A DNA stretch of 64,000 nt from Paraburkholderia youngii (GTDB lineage: Bacteria; Pseudomonadota; Gammaproteobacteria; Burkholderiales; Burkholderiaceae): assembly GCF_013366925.1 (NCBI RefSeq), contig NZ_JAALDK010000001.1, positions 4,643,165 through 4,707,164 on the forward strand, written 5' to 3'. Below the pieces are notes generated by a model. That model made no database searches. It saw only the letters and a list, made by a program, of their open reading frames with translations, and had not been told where the DNA came from. Both the position numbers and the translations under genes were made by a program. The first letter of the stretch is position 1; the number at the start of each line of letters is the position of its first letter. Shown here in pieces: positions 9,670 through 19,400 of the stretch.

Positions 9670-10845
9670 TCACGCCCGCAGCAATGGCAGCGGCTCGAAC
9701 CGCTGCTGCAGAATCGTCGACGCGTCCAAGCCCCACCAGGGCCCGAGCACCGTCGCATAAATCTGGCGAAAATCCACGCCCACCGGCAGGTTGCCATTTC
9801 CGTCGAGCCGCGCAAGCATCGGCGGTACGCCATACAAATCGCCCCGCACGCGACCACCCGTCACGAAGTGCGGCGCCACCGTGCCGTGATCGGTGCCGTT
9901 GCTCTCATTCTCGCGCGGACGGCGCCCGAACTCCGCATACGTCATCACGAGCGTATCGTTCCACCGGCCCAACTCGACGAGCGCGGCCTGCATCGCCACC
10001 ATCCCTTGCGCGAAGTGTTGAAGCAACGCGGCGTGCTGTCCGCGCTGGTTCTGGTGCGTATCGAAACCGTTCAGCGTTAGCCGGATCACGGCCACACCTC
10101 GGCCGCTCGACGACTGCTCCATGGGCGCGCGTCCGGCGGCAGTTATCTTCAGGGTGTCCGAAGCGGCCAGCACCTGCATCGCCGTTTTGATCGAATTGCC
10201 GAACGCGCCATCAGGAAACGCGGTCTTCAACTCAGGCACCGGCGTCGCGAGTCGCAAGGTCCCGACGAACTGCGTGCGATTGACCAGCGCGATCGCGCGC
10301 GCGCCATTTGCGAGCGGCCCCATTTCGGCGCTGCCGATCACGACGCCGTCGGCCGCGAAATCGAAGGGTACCGGCTTCATCGCGAACGCGCGCGTGAGCC
10401 AGCCGTCGCGCAGATACTGATCGGAGCGTGACGCGGTATCCCAGATCTCGATCGACCGGAAATGCGACAGGTTCGGCTGCGCGTAGCCGACACCCTGCAC
10501 GATCGCGAGTTGCCGGCTGCGCCATAGCGGCATCAACGGCTGCAACGCTGGATGCAGCGCGGTGCGCTCGTCGAGGTGGATCATCTGTTCGCGTTTGATG
10601 CCGATGTTTTTGCGCAGCGCGTAGTACGCGGGATCGGCGAACGGGATCACGGTGTTCAAACCGTCGTTGCCGCCTTTGAGTTCGATCAGGATCAGCAGGT
10701 TGTCGTAACCGCGCCCCGGCACAACCGACGCTTTCGATGCATCCCGCCAATGCGCAGCGTTCGCGTCCTCCGCGGCGAGCGCGCGAGGCAAACACAGCAA
10801 TGCGCCGGCGGCCGCGCTCATCGACAGAAAGCTGCGTCGTTTCAT
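9670..10845 (-). CDS. DUF1501 family Tat-exported protein
   Basis: About 391 residues starting MKRRSFLSMSAAAGALLCLP, a twin-arginine signal peptide ending after ALAA. The mature part has the DUF1501 opening LLILIELKGGNDGLNTVIPF and later motifs PNLSHFRSIEIWDTA, FDTHQNQRGQHAALL and YAEFGRRPRENESNGTDHG, which resemble the alkaline phosphatase/sulfatase superfamily. DUF1501 genes normally pair with a DUF1800 gene. Here only a 3' remnant of that partner lies directly upstream. The biochemical role is unknown. The ATG at 10845 is chosen because the Tat signal starts there. Confidence 0.9.
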   Translation of the reverse strand: MKRRSFLSMSAAAGALLCLPRALAAEDANAAHWRDASKASVVPGRGYDNLLILIELKGGNDGLNTVIPFADPAYYALRKNIGIKREQMIHLDERTALHPALQPLMPLWRSRQLAIVQGVGYAQPNLSHFRSIEIWDTASRSDQYLRDGWLTRAFAMKPVPFDFAADGVVIGSAEMGPLANGARAIALVNRTQFVGTLRLATPVPELKTAFPDGAFGNSIKTAMQVLAASDTLKITAAGRAPMEQSSSGRGVAVIRLTLNGFDTHQNQRGQHAALLQHFAQGMVAMQAALVELGRWNDTLVMTYAEFGRRPRENESNGTDHGTVAPHFVTGGRVRGDLYGVPPMLARLDGNGNLPVGVDFRQIYATVLGPWWGLDASTILQQRFEPLPLLRA

Positions 10846-10917
10846 GCTGCACCTCGTCGTGATCATGATGGCGCGTGCCGGGCCGCCCGTTGCCTCTGCG
10901 CGAGCCAGATCGCGATG

Positions 10918-11241
10918 TCAAAGCGTACGCCACCCCGGCCATTGCGCGCCATGACGCGCTGCAGCGGCGGGCGCACCTGATTCGAGGCAAGCGCTGGCCG
11001 CGCCATTCATGCGCGGCGCCGCTGCATTCCTGGTCGCGCGAAACAGCTGCTCGACGAACTGCTTGTGCGCGAGCAGCGTCGAGCTGTTGATCCGCGACGC
11101 CCCGCCCAGCCATCGTTTGGCGTTCGGCGGATAGAACAGGTTCGCCCGGAACGCGCGGATCGGCGCGACGAACCGCGAGGTATCGTCGCAGCCGACATCG
11201 AATGCGCGCAATGCGCCGATCATGAACTCGACTGGCGGTGA
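10918..11241 (-). pseudogene. 3' remnant of a DUF1800 gene
   Basis: The minus-strand reading gives SPPVEFMIGALRAFDV, then ANLFYPPNAKRWLGG and INSSTLLAHKQFVEQLFRA, which is the characteristic C-terminal segment of DUF1800 proteins (typically about 450-500 residues). Only about 100 residues remain, and no in-frame upstream DUF1800 sequence is seen before the next gene at 11575. Conserved Trp/Gly positions have changed (KRWLGGAS where family members usually read KGWPGG). It sits just upstream of the DUF1501 gene, the expected partner position. Confidence 0.75.
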
Positions 11242-11574
11242 AGGCGTGTTCGCCCGGCGCGCACTCAGCTTGCACGTAATAGTTCGTAACGCTGTCCGAG
11301 CCGCATTTGTTGCTCGCGACGCTGGTCCGGTCTCCGTGTGATGCGCTCGGCACGCATTGGAATGGGCTCGAACACCCAGTCAAGAGACGCCGATATCGCT
11401 TCGCTGCGCGCGCTAACGCGCGACGCTCGCCACACACGTTGGAAAGGTTCGCCAATGCTGATCCGTTGCGCGTGAAATCTCGAACGGATGCTAGCGACTC
11501 AACAGAGCAGCGGACCAGGAAGTGGAAGCTGAAGGTGCAACAGGATTGTTCACGCGACGATGCACGCGCTGAGA
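11242..11574. other. Non-coding remnant region
   Basis: This 333-base stretch holds no gene that could be supported. A minus-strand stretch reading NKCGSDSVTNYYVQAE is in a different frame from the DUF1800 remnant and has no proper start. It may be further decayed sequence. Confidence 0.4.
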
Positions 11575-11901
11575 CTAACGCTTGTACAACTCGCGCACGG
11601 CGTCTTCGATGTGCTGCCGCAGCAGCCGACGCTCTTCGGGCGTCATATGCCCGTCGCGCCGACGTTGATCGAGATCAGGGGGAACCGCGGTACGCAACAT
11701 CACGTCAGAAGCAGGGTGATCGATGCTCGGGTTGCGGTGGCTGGGTTTGCCATTGCCGGAGCGGGGCGCATGCTCGCTCGCCGCTCTATCCGCGGACGGC
11801 TGCGCATGGGCGAGCGTCGGGCCCAGTGTGCCTGCGAGCGTACCGGCAACCGCCAGTGCAATCACGCTCAGGCGCACATTTGGCCAAACCCCTCCCTTCA
11901 T
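11575..11901 (-). CDS. Small secreted protein of unknown function
   Basis: About 108 residues. A clear signal peptide (hydrophobic VRLSVIALAVAGTLAGTLG, cleavage after AHA) precedes a polar, proline- and arginine-rich mature chain that ends RDGHMTPEERRLLRQHIEDA, a motif common at the C-terminus of short Burkholderia periplasmic proteins. The ATG at 11901 has an AAGGGA ribosome binding site six bases upstream and is preferred to one eight codons earlier. The gene is divergent from ompR across a 236-base gap, so they could share a control region. No enzymatic domain was seen. Confidence 0.75.
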   Translation of the reverse strand: MKGGVWPNVRLSVIALAVAGTLAGTLGPTLAHAQPSADRAASEHAPRSGNGKPSHRNPSIDHPASDVMLRTAVPPDLDQRRRDGHMTPEERRLLRQHIEDAVRELYKR

Positions 11902-12068
11902 GTTGTTCCCTTCGTGGCGCGGCAACCGGCTACCTCAGATGCGTATACAAACCCCGGTAACAGCCGGGTACGAGAGTTTTGTCGAGTGAAGTATCCACCG
12001 AACAGCCGCATTCAGTAAAGGAGTCTAAACGCGCATACTTTACGTCGCGCCATACCGCGGGTAAATTT

Positions 12069-12101
12069 TGTAACTGACTGTAACCCCAGAAATGGTGTAA
12101 C
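12069..12101 (+). promoter_or_regulatory. TGTAAC repeats upstream of ompR
   Basis: TGTAAC occurs at 12069-12074, 12079-12084 and 12096-12101. The first two are exactly 10 bases apart, one helical turn, the arrangement used by OmpR/PhoB-family dimers bound head to tail. They lie 37-69 bases before the ompR start. Autoregulation by the downstream OmpR protein is an inference. Confidence 0.5.
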
Positions 12102-12137
12102 CGCGCACCACTTTCTAATCGCGCTAAGATGCCGACC

Positions 12138-12863
12138 ATGGAAACCAAAAACCCTTCGAAAATCCTCGTCGTCGACGACGATCCACGCCTGCGCGATCTT
12201 CTGCGCCGCTATCTCGGTGAGCAGGGCTTCAACGTCTACGTCGCCGAAAATGCGCCGTCAATGAACAAGCTCTGGGTGCGCGAGCGCTTCGATCTGCTGG
12301 TGCTCGATCTGATGCTGCCCGGTGAGGACGGCCTGTCGATCTGCCGACGTCTGCGCGGCAGCAACGACCGCACGCCGATCATCATGCTGACGGCCAAGGG
12401 CGAGGATGTCGATCGCATCGTCGGACTCGAGATGGGTGCCGACGACTACCTGCCCAAGCCGTTCAATCCGCGTGAACTGGTCGCGCGCATTCACGCGGTG
12501 CTGCGCCGTCAGTCGCCGTCCGAGTTGCCGGGCGCGCCGTCCGAGACCACCGAGGTGTTCGAGTTCGGTGAGTTCGCACTGAATCTCGCCACCCGCACGC
12601 TGACCAAGGCCGGCCAGGAAATTCCGCTTACCACCGGTGAATTCTCGGTGCTGAAGGTGTTCGCCCGTCATCCGCGTCAGCCGCTGTCGCGCGAAAAGCT
12701 GATGGAGCTCGCACGCGGCCGCGAATACGAAGTCTTCGACCGCAGCCTCGACGTGCAGATCTCGCGTCTGCGCAAGCTGATCGAGCCGGACCCGGGCAGC
12801 CCGCGCTTCATTCAGACCGTGTGGGGCCTCGGCTACGTGTTCATTCCCGACGGCGCAGCCTGA
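12138..12863 (+). CDS. ompR: OmpR-type response regulator
   Basis: 241-residue cytoplasmic DNA-binding response regulator partnered with the histidine kinase 145 bases downstream. The receiver has the acidic pair in ILVVDDDPR, the phospho-acceptor Asp57 in DLLVLDLMLPGEDG and Lys107 in DDYLPKPF. The C-terminal winged helix carries LTTGEFSVLKVFARHP and the recognition region SLDVQISRLRKLIEPD. METKNPSK is taken as the start, and an ATG nine bases earlier is also possible. OmpR homologues control osmoprotection, porins and envelope genes, but targets here are unknown. Phased TGTAAC repeats upstream suggest autoregulation. Confidence 0.93.
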   Translation: METKNPSKILVVDDDPRLRDLLRRYLGEQGFNVYVAENAPSMNKLWVRERFDLLVLDLMLPGEDGLSICRRLRGSNDRTPIIMLTAKGEDVDRIVGLEMGADDYLPKPFNPRELVARIHAVLRRQSPSELPGAPSETTEVFEFGEFALNLATRTLTKAGQEIPLTTGEFSVLKVFARHPRQPLSREKLMELARGREYEVFDRSLDVQISRLRKLIEPDPGSPRFIQTVWGLGYVFIPDGAA

Positions 12864-13008
12864 GTTTGTGCTCCGTTTTCATGTCGACCAGAGTAGGCGC
12901 TTTAGCTGTGGATCAGAGTTCGCGCTTCAGTGCGTCATCTGGTCTCATGCAAAGCACCTGCTTCGGTCCCATATAGTTTCTGTCTTTGACTCCAGATAAG
13001 AAGGGCCC

Positions 13009-14358
13009 ATGCGGATCGACCGGCGCCTCCTGACGCTCGCGTTCGGCGGCCTTTTCTGGCGGACCTTTCTGCTGATCGCGCTGTTGATCGCAGTCAGTCT
13101 CGCCGCGTGGTTCCAGAGCTTTCGCGTGATCGAGCGGGAGCCGCGCGCGCAGCGCGTGGCTCTGCAACTCGTCGCGATCGTCAAACTCACGCGCACCGCA
13201 CTCCTCTATTCCGATCCCGACCTGCGGCGCGCGCTGCTGCAGGATCTGGAGAGCAATGAAGGGGTGCGCGTGTATCCGCGCGAAGCCACCGACAAATACA
13301 AACTCCAGCCCGACGAATCACTGAATCGTCTGATCGAGCACGACATCCGCGGCCGTCTCGGCGACGACACGGTGATCGCGCAGAGCGTCAACGACATCAA
13401 CGGCGTATGGATCAGCTTCAAGATCGACGACGACGATTACTGGGTCGCCCTCGATCGCGATCAGCTCGATAACGCGACCGGCCTGCAGTGGGCCGGCTGG
13501 GGCGTGTTCGCGCTTGCGCTGTCGCTGTTCGGCGCGGCGTTCATCACGAGTCTGGTGAACCGGCCTTTTGCGCGCCTCGCGATGGCCGCGCGTAGGGTCG
13601 GCTCCGGGCAATCGCCCGAGCCGCTGCCCGAGCGCGGCATGGGCGTCGCCGCCGAAACCAATCGAAGCTTCAATCAGATGGTGCGCGACCTCGAACAGCT
13701 CGAGGCCGATCGCGCGCTGATGCTCGCGGGCATCTCGCACGATCTGCGCACACCGCTCGCGCGGCTGCGGCTCGAAACCGAAATGAGCCCGTCCGATCAG
13801 GCCACCAAGGACGCGATGGTCGACGACATCGAGCAGATGGACATGATCATCGGCCGCTTCCTCGATTACGCGCGTCCGGTGCAGCGGGTGCCGGAACCGG
13901 TAGATCTCTCGGTGATCGCGAGCGAGCTCGCCGCGCGGATGCAAAGCGAGGACAGCATGCGGCTGATCACACGGCTCGCTCCGTCGGCGGTGATCGAGGC
14001 CGATGAAACCGACATGCGGCGCGTGGTCGGCAATCTGCTCGAGAACGCGCGCAAATATGGTCTCAGCGACGGTGACGGTGTGCCACGCGTGATTCTCGAA
14101 ACGCGCGTGTCGCATTCGCGCGTCGAACTGTCGGTGGTCGACGAAGGCCCCGGCATTCCCGAAGACCAGCTCGCGCTCGTCACGCGGCCGTTCTATCGCG
14201 TAAATTCGGCGCGCACCCAGGCCAACGGCACGGGCCTCGGCATGGCGATCGTGCAGCGGCTCGTCGCGCGTTATCGCGGCGCGCTGCGTCTGCGCAACCG
14301 CTCGCCCGGACCTGGACTTGAAGTGACGATCGAGTTTCCGCTCGCGAAAAGCGCGTGA
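13009..14358 (+). CDS. envZ: EnvZ-type sensor histidine kinase
   Basis: 449-residue inner-membrane kinase. TM1 lies around residues 15-35, a periplasmic domain of about 125 residues follows, then TM2 around 163-182 and a HAMP linker. The H-box AGISHDLRTPLARLRLE has phospho-acceptor His244. N-box NLLENARKYG and G-boxes DEGPGIPE and GTGLGMAI complete the ATPase domain. A strong AGAAGGG site precedes the ATG. It presumably phosphorylates the OmpR-type regulator upstream. The signal cannot be read from the sequence. Confidence 0.93.
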   Translation: MRIDRRLLTLAFGGLFWRTFLLIALLIAVSLAAWFQSFRVIEREPRAQRVALQLVAIVKLTRTALLYSDPDLRRALLQDLESNEGVRVYPREATDKYKLQPDESLNRLIEHDIRGRLGDDTVIAQSVNDINGVWISFKIDDDDYWVALDRDQLDNATGLQWAGWGVFALALSLFGAAFITSLVNRPFARLAMAARRVGSGQSPEPLPERGMGVAAETNRSFNQMVRDLEQLEADRALMLAGISHDLRTPLARLRLETEMSPSDQATKDAMVDDIEQMDMIIGRFLDYARPVQRVPEPVDLSVIASELAARMQSEDSMRLITRLAPSAVIEADETDMRRVVGNLLENARKYGLSDGDGVPRVILETRVSHSRVELSVVDEGPGIPEDQLALVTRPFYRVNSARTQANGTGLGMAIVQRLVARYRGALRLRNRSPGPGLEVTIEFPLAKSA

Positions 14359-14434
14359 GCCGACGACGCGCGACACGGCGCGCCGTCGTGATTCGAAGCA
14401 CGCCGCTTTATGTGACTTCCGAAGGAGCCTTTGC

Positions 14435-14983
14435 ATGAAAACCGTTGGCGACAAACTCGAAGCGTTCACCGTCATTGCCGCGAAACCGGGTTTCAACCAT
14501 CCCGAAGAGCACGGCGTCTCGGCGTTCGAATACATCACCGATCAGTCCTTTCCGGGCAAGTGGAAAATCATCTACTTCTATCCGAAGGATTTTTCGCTGA
14601 TCTGCCCGACGGAAATCGTCGATTTCAGCAAGCTCGTCAAGGAGTTCGAGGACCGCGAGGCGGTGCTGCTCGGCGGCAGCGTCGACAATGAATATGTGAA
14701 GCTCGCGTGGCGCCGCGAGGACAAGGCGCTCGACAGGCTCAACCACTACTCGTTCGGCGACGTGAAAGGCGAATTGATCGACCAGCTCGGCGTGCGCGAC
14801 AAGGAAGCGGGCGTCGCGCTGCGCGCGACCTATATCGTCGATCCGGACAACACGATCCAGCACGTGTCGGTCAACAATCTATACGTGGGCCGTAACCCCC
14901 AGGAAGTGCTGCGCATCCTCGACGGCCTGCAAACGGACGAACTGTGTCCGAGCAATCGGACGATCGGCGGCGCGACGCTGTAA
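14435..14983 (+). CDS. AhpC-type 2-Cys peroxiredoxin
   Basis: 182-residue cytosolic thiol peroxidase that reduces H2O2, organic peroxides or peroxynitrite. Peroxidatic Cys57 lies in FYPKDFSLICPTEI and resolving Cys171 in TDELCPSNR near the C-terminus. The usual AhpC CPCNW end is replaced by CPSNR, and no C-terminal YF motif is present, so the enzyme may resist overoxidation. An AAGGAG site precedes the ATG. Neither ahpD nor ahpF is adjacent, so the reductant is unknown. It lies 76 bases after envZ and could share its transcript. Confidence 0.9.
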   Translation: MKTVGDKLEAFTVIAAKPGFNHPEEHGVSAFEYITDQSFPGKWKIIYFYPKDFSLICPTEIVDFSKLVKEFEDREAVLLGGSVDNEYVKLAWRREDKALDRLNHYSFGDVKGELIDQLGVRDKEAGVALRATYIVDPDNTIQHVSVNNLYVGRNPQEVLRILDGLQTDELCPSNRTIGGATL

Positions 14984-15016
14984 GCGGCACCGCCGGTCAC
15001 GCAAACCAAAGCCCGC

Positions 15017-15496
15017 TCAGTTCCTGACCAGCAACACCGCGGCCTGCGCCTCGATGCCCTCGCCGCGGCCGAGATAACCGAGCTTCTCGTTCGTCTTCGC
15101 CTTGACGTTCACACGCTCGATCGGCAGGCCGAGGTCCGCCGCGATATTCGCGCGCATCCCTTCGATATGCGGCGCGAGCTTCGGCGCCTGCGCGATCACG
15201 CTGCTGTCGACGTTGCCGATCGCGAAGCCCGCCGCCTTCACGCGCGCCACGCATTCGCGCAGCAGCACGCGGCTGTCGGCGCCGGCGAACTTCGCGTCGG
15301 TATCGGAGAAGTGGCGGCCGATATCGCCCAGCGCGGCCGCGCCGAACAGCGCGTCGGTGAGCGCGTGCAGCAGCACGTCCGCGTCCGAGTGACCGAGCAG
15401 CCCGCGCTCGTACGGAATCGTCACGCCGCCGATGATCAACGCGCGTCCCGGCACCAGCGCATGCACGTCGTAGCCTTGCCCAATTCTGAAATCCAT
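15017..15496 (-). CDS. ispF: 2-C-methyl-D-erythritol 2,4-cyclodiphosphate synthase
   Basis: Fifth enzyme of the MEP pathway, making the cyclic diphosphate precursor of IPP and DMAPP. 159 residues. Zn ligands Asp10 and His12 lie in GYDVHALV and His44 in [29 protein letters not shown] at the end is family-typical. The ATG at 15496 is used because [12 protein letters not shown] is the conserved N-terminus; 24 in-frame upstream codons are unlike the family. It lies 82 bases after ispD on the same strand. Confidence 0.97.
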   Translation of the reverse strand: MDFRIGQGYDVHALVPGRALIIGGVTIPYERGLLGHSDADVLLHALTDALFGAAALGDIGRHFSDTDAKFAGADSRVLLRECVARVKAAGFAIGNVDSSVIAQAPKLAPHIEGMRANIAADLGLPIERVNVKAKTNEKLGYLGRGEGIEAQAAVLLVRN

Positions 15497-15578
15497 ATGC
15501 GTCACATCCTCAAGTGCTGAAGCGTTTAAAGCTTCTTTAAAGCCTTTCCAAATCTTTCTATTGAGCAAATACGAAGTA

Positions 15579-16292
15579 TCACGAACCGGCGGCGCGGCTC
15601 AGAATCGCCTCGGCCAGATCGAAATCTTCCGGATACGTGACCTTGAAATTGCGCAGACTGCCTTGCACGAGCTTCGGCGCATGCCCCGACCATTCGATCG
15701 CGCTCGCCTCGTCGGTCAGATCGTGGCCGTCGGCCTGCGCACGCAGGATCGCCTCGCGCAGCATGCCGATGCGGAACATCTGCGGCGTCTGCGCCTGCCA
15801 CAAGCCGTCGCGTGCCTCGGTACGGGCGATGCGGTCATCGGTCGACGTGCGATCGATACGCTTTAACGTATCGGCGACCGGCAGCGCCATGATGCCGCCG
15901 ACCGCGTCGTCCTTGAGCGTTCCGATCAGCGTGCGGATCAGCGCCGGCGTGATGCCGGGCCGGGCTGCGTCGTGCACGAGCACCCAATCGTCGTCGTGGG
16001 CGCCGAACTCGGCGAGCGCGTGCAGACCGTTGAGCACCGACGCCTGGCGCGACGCGCCGCCCACGCGCCGCACCGCGAAACGCAGATTGCCGAAGCGGCG
16101 CGCGTCGAAGTGCTGGTCGTCGGGTGCGATGACGACCAGCGTCTGCGTGAATTCGCTGCACGCGTCGAACGCGGCGAGCGAGTAATGCAGCATGTCGCGG
16201 CCGGCGACAGTGCGGTATTGCTTGGGCATCGCGGCGCCGGAACGGCTGCCGGTGCCTGCGCACGGGATCAGGGCGAAGAGACGGGAAGTCAC
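15579..16292 (-). CDS. ispD: 2-C-methyl-D-erythritol 4-phosphate cytidylyltransferase
   Basis: Third MEP-pathway enzyme, transferring CMP from CTP to MEP. 237 residues with the nucleotidyltransferase glycine-rich loop [31 protein letters not shown] in the CTP site, PVADTLKRI, and [10 protein letters not shown] near the C-terminal substrate region. It is the upstream member of ispD-ispF and diverges from mfd across 119 bases. Confidence 0.97.
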   Translation of the reverse strand: MTSRLFALIPCAGTGSRSGAAMPKQYRTVAGRDMLHYSLAAFDACSEFTQTLVVIAPDDQHFDARRFGNLRFAVRRVGGASRQASVLNGLHALAEFGAHDDDWVLVHDAARPGITPALIRTLIGTLKDDAVGGIMALPVADTLKRIDRTSTDDRIARTEARDGLWQAQTPQMFRIGMLREAILRAQADGHDLTDEASAIEWSGHAPKLVQGSLRNFKVTYPEDFDLAEAILSRAAGS

Positions 16293-16331
16293 GAGTGCGG
16301 ATGCCGCCAGGTCAAAGTAAAGGACGGATTT

Positions 16332-16337
16332 TATAAT
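16332..16337 (+). promoter_or_regulatory. Candidate -10 element for mfd
   Basis: A perfect TATAAT lies 74 bases before the mfd ATG in the ispD/mfd divergent gap. The -35 region 17 bases upstream (AGGTCA) is a poor match. Confidence 0.45.
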
Positions 16338-16411
16338 ACGTCCTTCGCATTCACGCCCGTGGACGCGTAAACTTGGCCGTCGTGTGAGCCCCGAGCCGCT
16401 TTCTCTCCTTT

Positions 16412-19400
16412 ATGCCAGACATCGCCGCAATCTCGCAGTCCTCCTCGCCTGTCGCGCTCGTCAAGGCCGGCCAGCGTTTCGCCTTCGACGGCACGCGCGG
16501 TTCGTCCGACGCGCTGCTGATCGCCCGCTACCACCTCAGCTATCGCGAGAAGATGCCGCTGCTGGCGGTGGTCTGCGAAAGCGCGGTCGACGCGCAGCGG
16601 CTGTCGCAGGAAATCGGCTTCTTCGCGCCCGACGCGCGCGTGCGCCTCTTGCCCGACTGGGAGACCCTGCCTTACGACACGTTTTCGCCCCATCAGGACC
16701 TCGTGTCCGAGCGTCTCGCGACGCTGCACGATCTCGGCGAAGGCCGCTGCGACATCCTGCTGGTGCCGGCCACGACGGCCTTGTACCGGATGCCGCCCGC
16801 GTCGTTCCTCGCCGCCTACACGTTCTCGTTCTCGCAGGGCGAACGGCTCGACGAAGCGAAGCTGAAGGCGCAGCTGACGCTCGCCGGCTACGAGCACGTG
16901 AGCCAGGTCGTGCGTCCCGGCGAATACTGCGTGCGCGGCTCGCTGCTCGATCTGTTCCCGATGGGCTCCCCGCTGCCCTACCGGATCGACCTGTTCGATG
17001 ACCAGGTGGACTCGATCCGGGCATTCGACCCCGACACGCAGCGCAGCCTCTATCCGGTCAAGGACGTGCGCCTGCTGCCGGGCCGCGAATTCCCGTTCGA
17101 CGAAGCCGCGCGCACCGCATTCCGCAGCCGCTGGCGTGAGACCTTCGAGGGCGATCCGAGCCGCGCATCGATCTATAAAGACATCGGCAACGGCGTGCCG
17201 TCGGCGGGCATCGAATACTATCTGCCGCTGTTCTTCGAGGAAACGGCCACCCTCTTCCATTACCTGCCCGACGGTTCCCAGCTCGCGTTCGTCGGCGATC
17301 TGGACGCGGCGATCCGGCGCTTCACGAACGACACGAAACAGCGCTTCAACTTCCTGTCGCACGACCGCGACCGGCCGATCCTCGAACCGCAGAAGCTGTT
17401 CCTGTCGGACGAAGATTTCTTCACGTTCGCGAAACCGTTCGCTCGGCTCGTGCTGCCCACCAACGGCGGCGGCGCCTGGTCGATCGCTCTGCCGAACCTC
17501 GCGATCGACCGTCACGCCGACGACCCCGTCTCGGCACTGCGCGCGTATCTGAGCACGACGCCGAACCGCGTGCTGTTCGCCGCCGAATCGGCGGGCCGTC
17601 GCGAGACGCTGCTGCAACTGCTCGCCGACAATCAGCTGAAGCCCGCCTCGGCCGACAGCTTCGCCGACTGGCTCAAGAGCGATGCGCCGTTCTCGCTCGG
17701 CGTCGCGCCGCTCGCGAACGGCTTCGCGATTCCGGGCGACGGCATCGCGATCATCACCGAAACCGAGCTGTACGGACCGCTCGCGCGCCGCGCGGGGCGC
17801 CGCCGCCAGGAACAGGCGAGCAACGTCGATTCGATGGTGCGCGATCTGTCCGAGCTGAAGGTCGGCGATCCGGTCGTCCATTCGCAGCACGGCATCGGCC
17901 GCTACATGGGTCTGGTCACGATGGACCTCGGCGAAGGCGAGACCGAGTTCCTGCACCTCGAATACGCGGGCGACAGCAAGCTCTACGTGCCGGTCGCGCA
18001 ATTGCACGTGATCTCGCGCTACAGCGGCGCCGATCCGGAAAGCGCGCCGCTGCATTCGCTGGGTTCGGGCCAGTGGGAAAAGGCCAAGCGCAAGGCCGCG
18101 CAGCAGATCCGCGATACCGCCGCCGAACTGCTCAACCTGTACGCGCGCCGCGCCGCCCGCGAAGGCCACGCGTTCGCGCTCGAACCAAAGGACTATGTGA
18201 AGTTCGCCGAGAGCTTCGGTTTCGAGGAGACGCCGGACCAGGCCGCCGCGATCGCGGCCGTGATCGGGGACATGACGGGCGGCAAGCCGATGGACCGGCT
18301 CGTGTGCGGCGACGTCGGCTTCGGCAAGACCGAGGTCGCGTTGCGCGCGGCGTTCATCGCGGTAATGGGCGGCAAGCAGGTCGCGCTGCTGTCGCCCACC
18401 ACGCTGCTCGCCGAACAGCACACGCAAACCTTCAGTGACCGCTTCTCCGACTGGCCGGTGCGCATCGCCGAGCTGTCGCGCTTCAAGTCGACCAAGGAAG
18501 TGAACGCGGCGATCCAGCAGATCAACGAAGGTTCGGTCGACATCGTGATCGGCACGCACAAGCTGCTGTCGTCGGATGTGCAGTTCAAGCGGCTCGGGCT
18601 CGTGATCATCGACGAGGAGCATCGCTTCGGCGTGCGTCAGAAGGAAGCGCTGAAGGCGCTGCGCGCTGAAGTCGACGTGCTTACGCTGACCGCGACGCCG
18701 ATTCCGCGCACGCTCGGCATGGCGCTCGAAGGCCTGCGCGATTTCTCGGTGATCGCCACGGCGCCGCAAAAGCGCCTTGCGATCAAGACCTTCGTGCGGC
18801 GCGAGGAAGACAGCGTGATTCGCGAAGCGATGCTGCGCGAGTTGAAGCGCGGCGGCCAGGTCTACTTCCTGCACAACGAAGTCGAGACGATCGAGAACCG
18901 CCGGCAGATGCTCGAAGCACTCGTGCCCGAAGCGCGCATCGCGGTCGCGCATGGGCAGATGCACGAGCGCGAACTGGAACGCGTGATGCGCGACTTCGTC
19001 GCGCAACGCGCGAATGTGCTGCTGTGCACGACGATCATCGAAACCGGCATCGACGTGCCGAGCGCGAACACGATCCTGATCCATCGTTCCGACAAGTTCG
19101 GTCTCGCGCAATTGCATCAGTTGCGGGGCCGCGTCGGCCGCTCGCATCACCAGGCATATTCATATCTGCTCGTGCATGATCCGCAGGGGCTCACCAAGCA
19201 GGCGCAACGACGGCTCGAAGCGATCCAGCAGATGGAGGAACTCGGCTCGGGCTTCTATCTCGCGATGCACGACCTCGAGATTCGCGGCACCGGCGAGGTG
19301 CTCGGCGACAAGCAGTCGGGCGAGATTCACGAGATCGGCTTCCAGCTTTATACCGACATGCTCAATGACGCGGTGAAGGCGCTGAAGAACGGCAAGGAAC

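Noticed and set aside
10232..11455. Minus-strand open frame of 407 codons across the DUF1501/DUF1800 region
   Set aside because: It overlaps the DUF1501 gene in a different frame, and the DUF1800 remnant is readable in yet another frame.
16331..19150. Minus-strand open frame of 939 codons opposite mfd
   Set aside because: It mirrors the codon bias of mfd. Its Arg/Glu/Gln/His-rich composition is typical of an antisense shadow.
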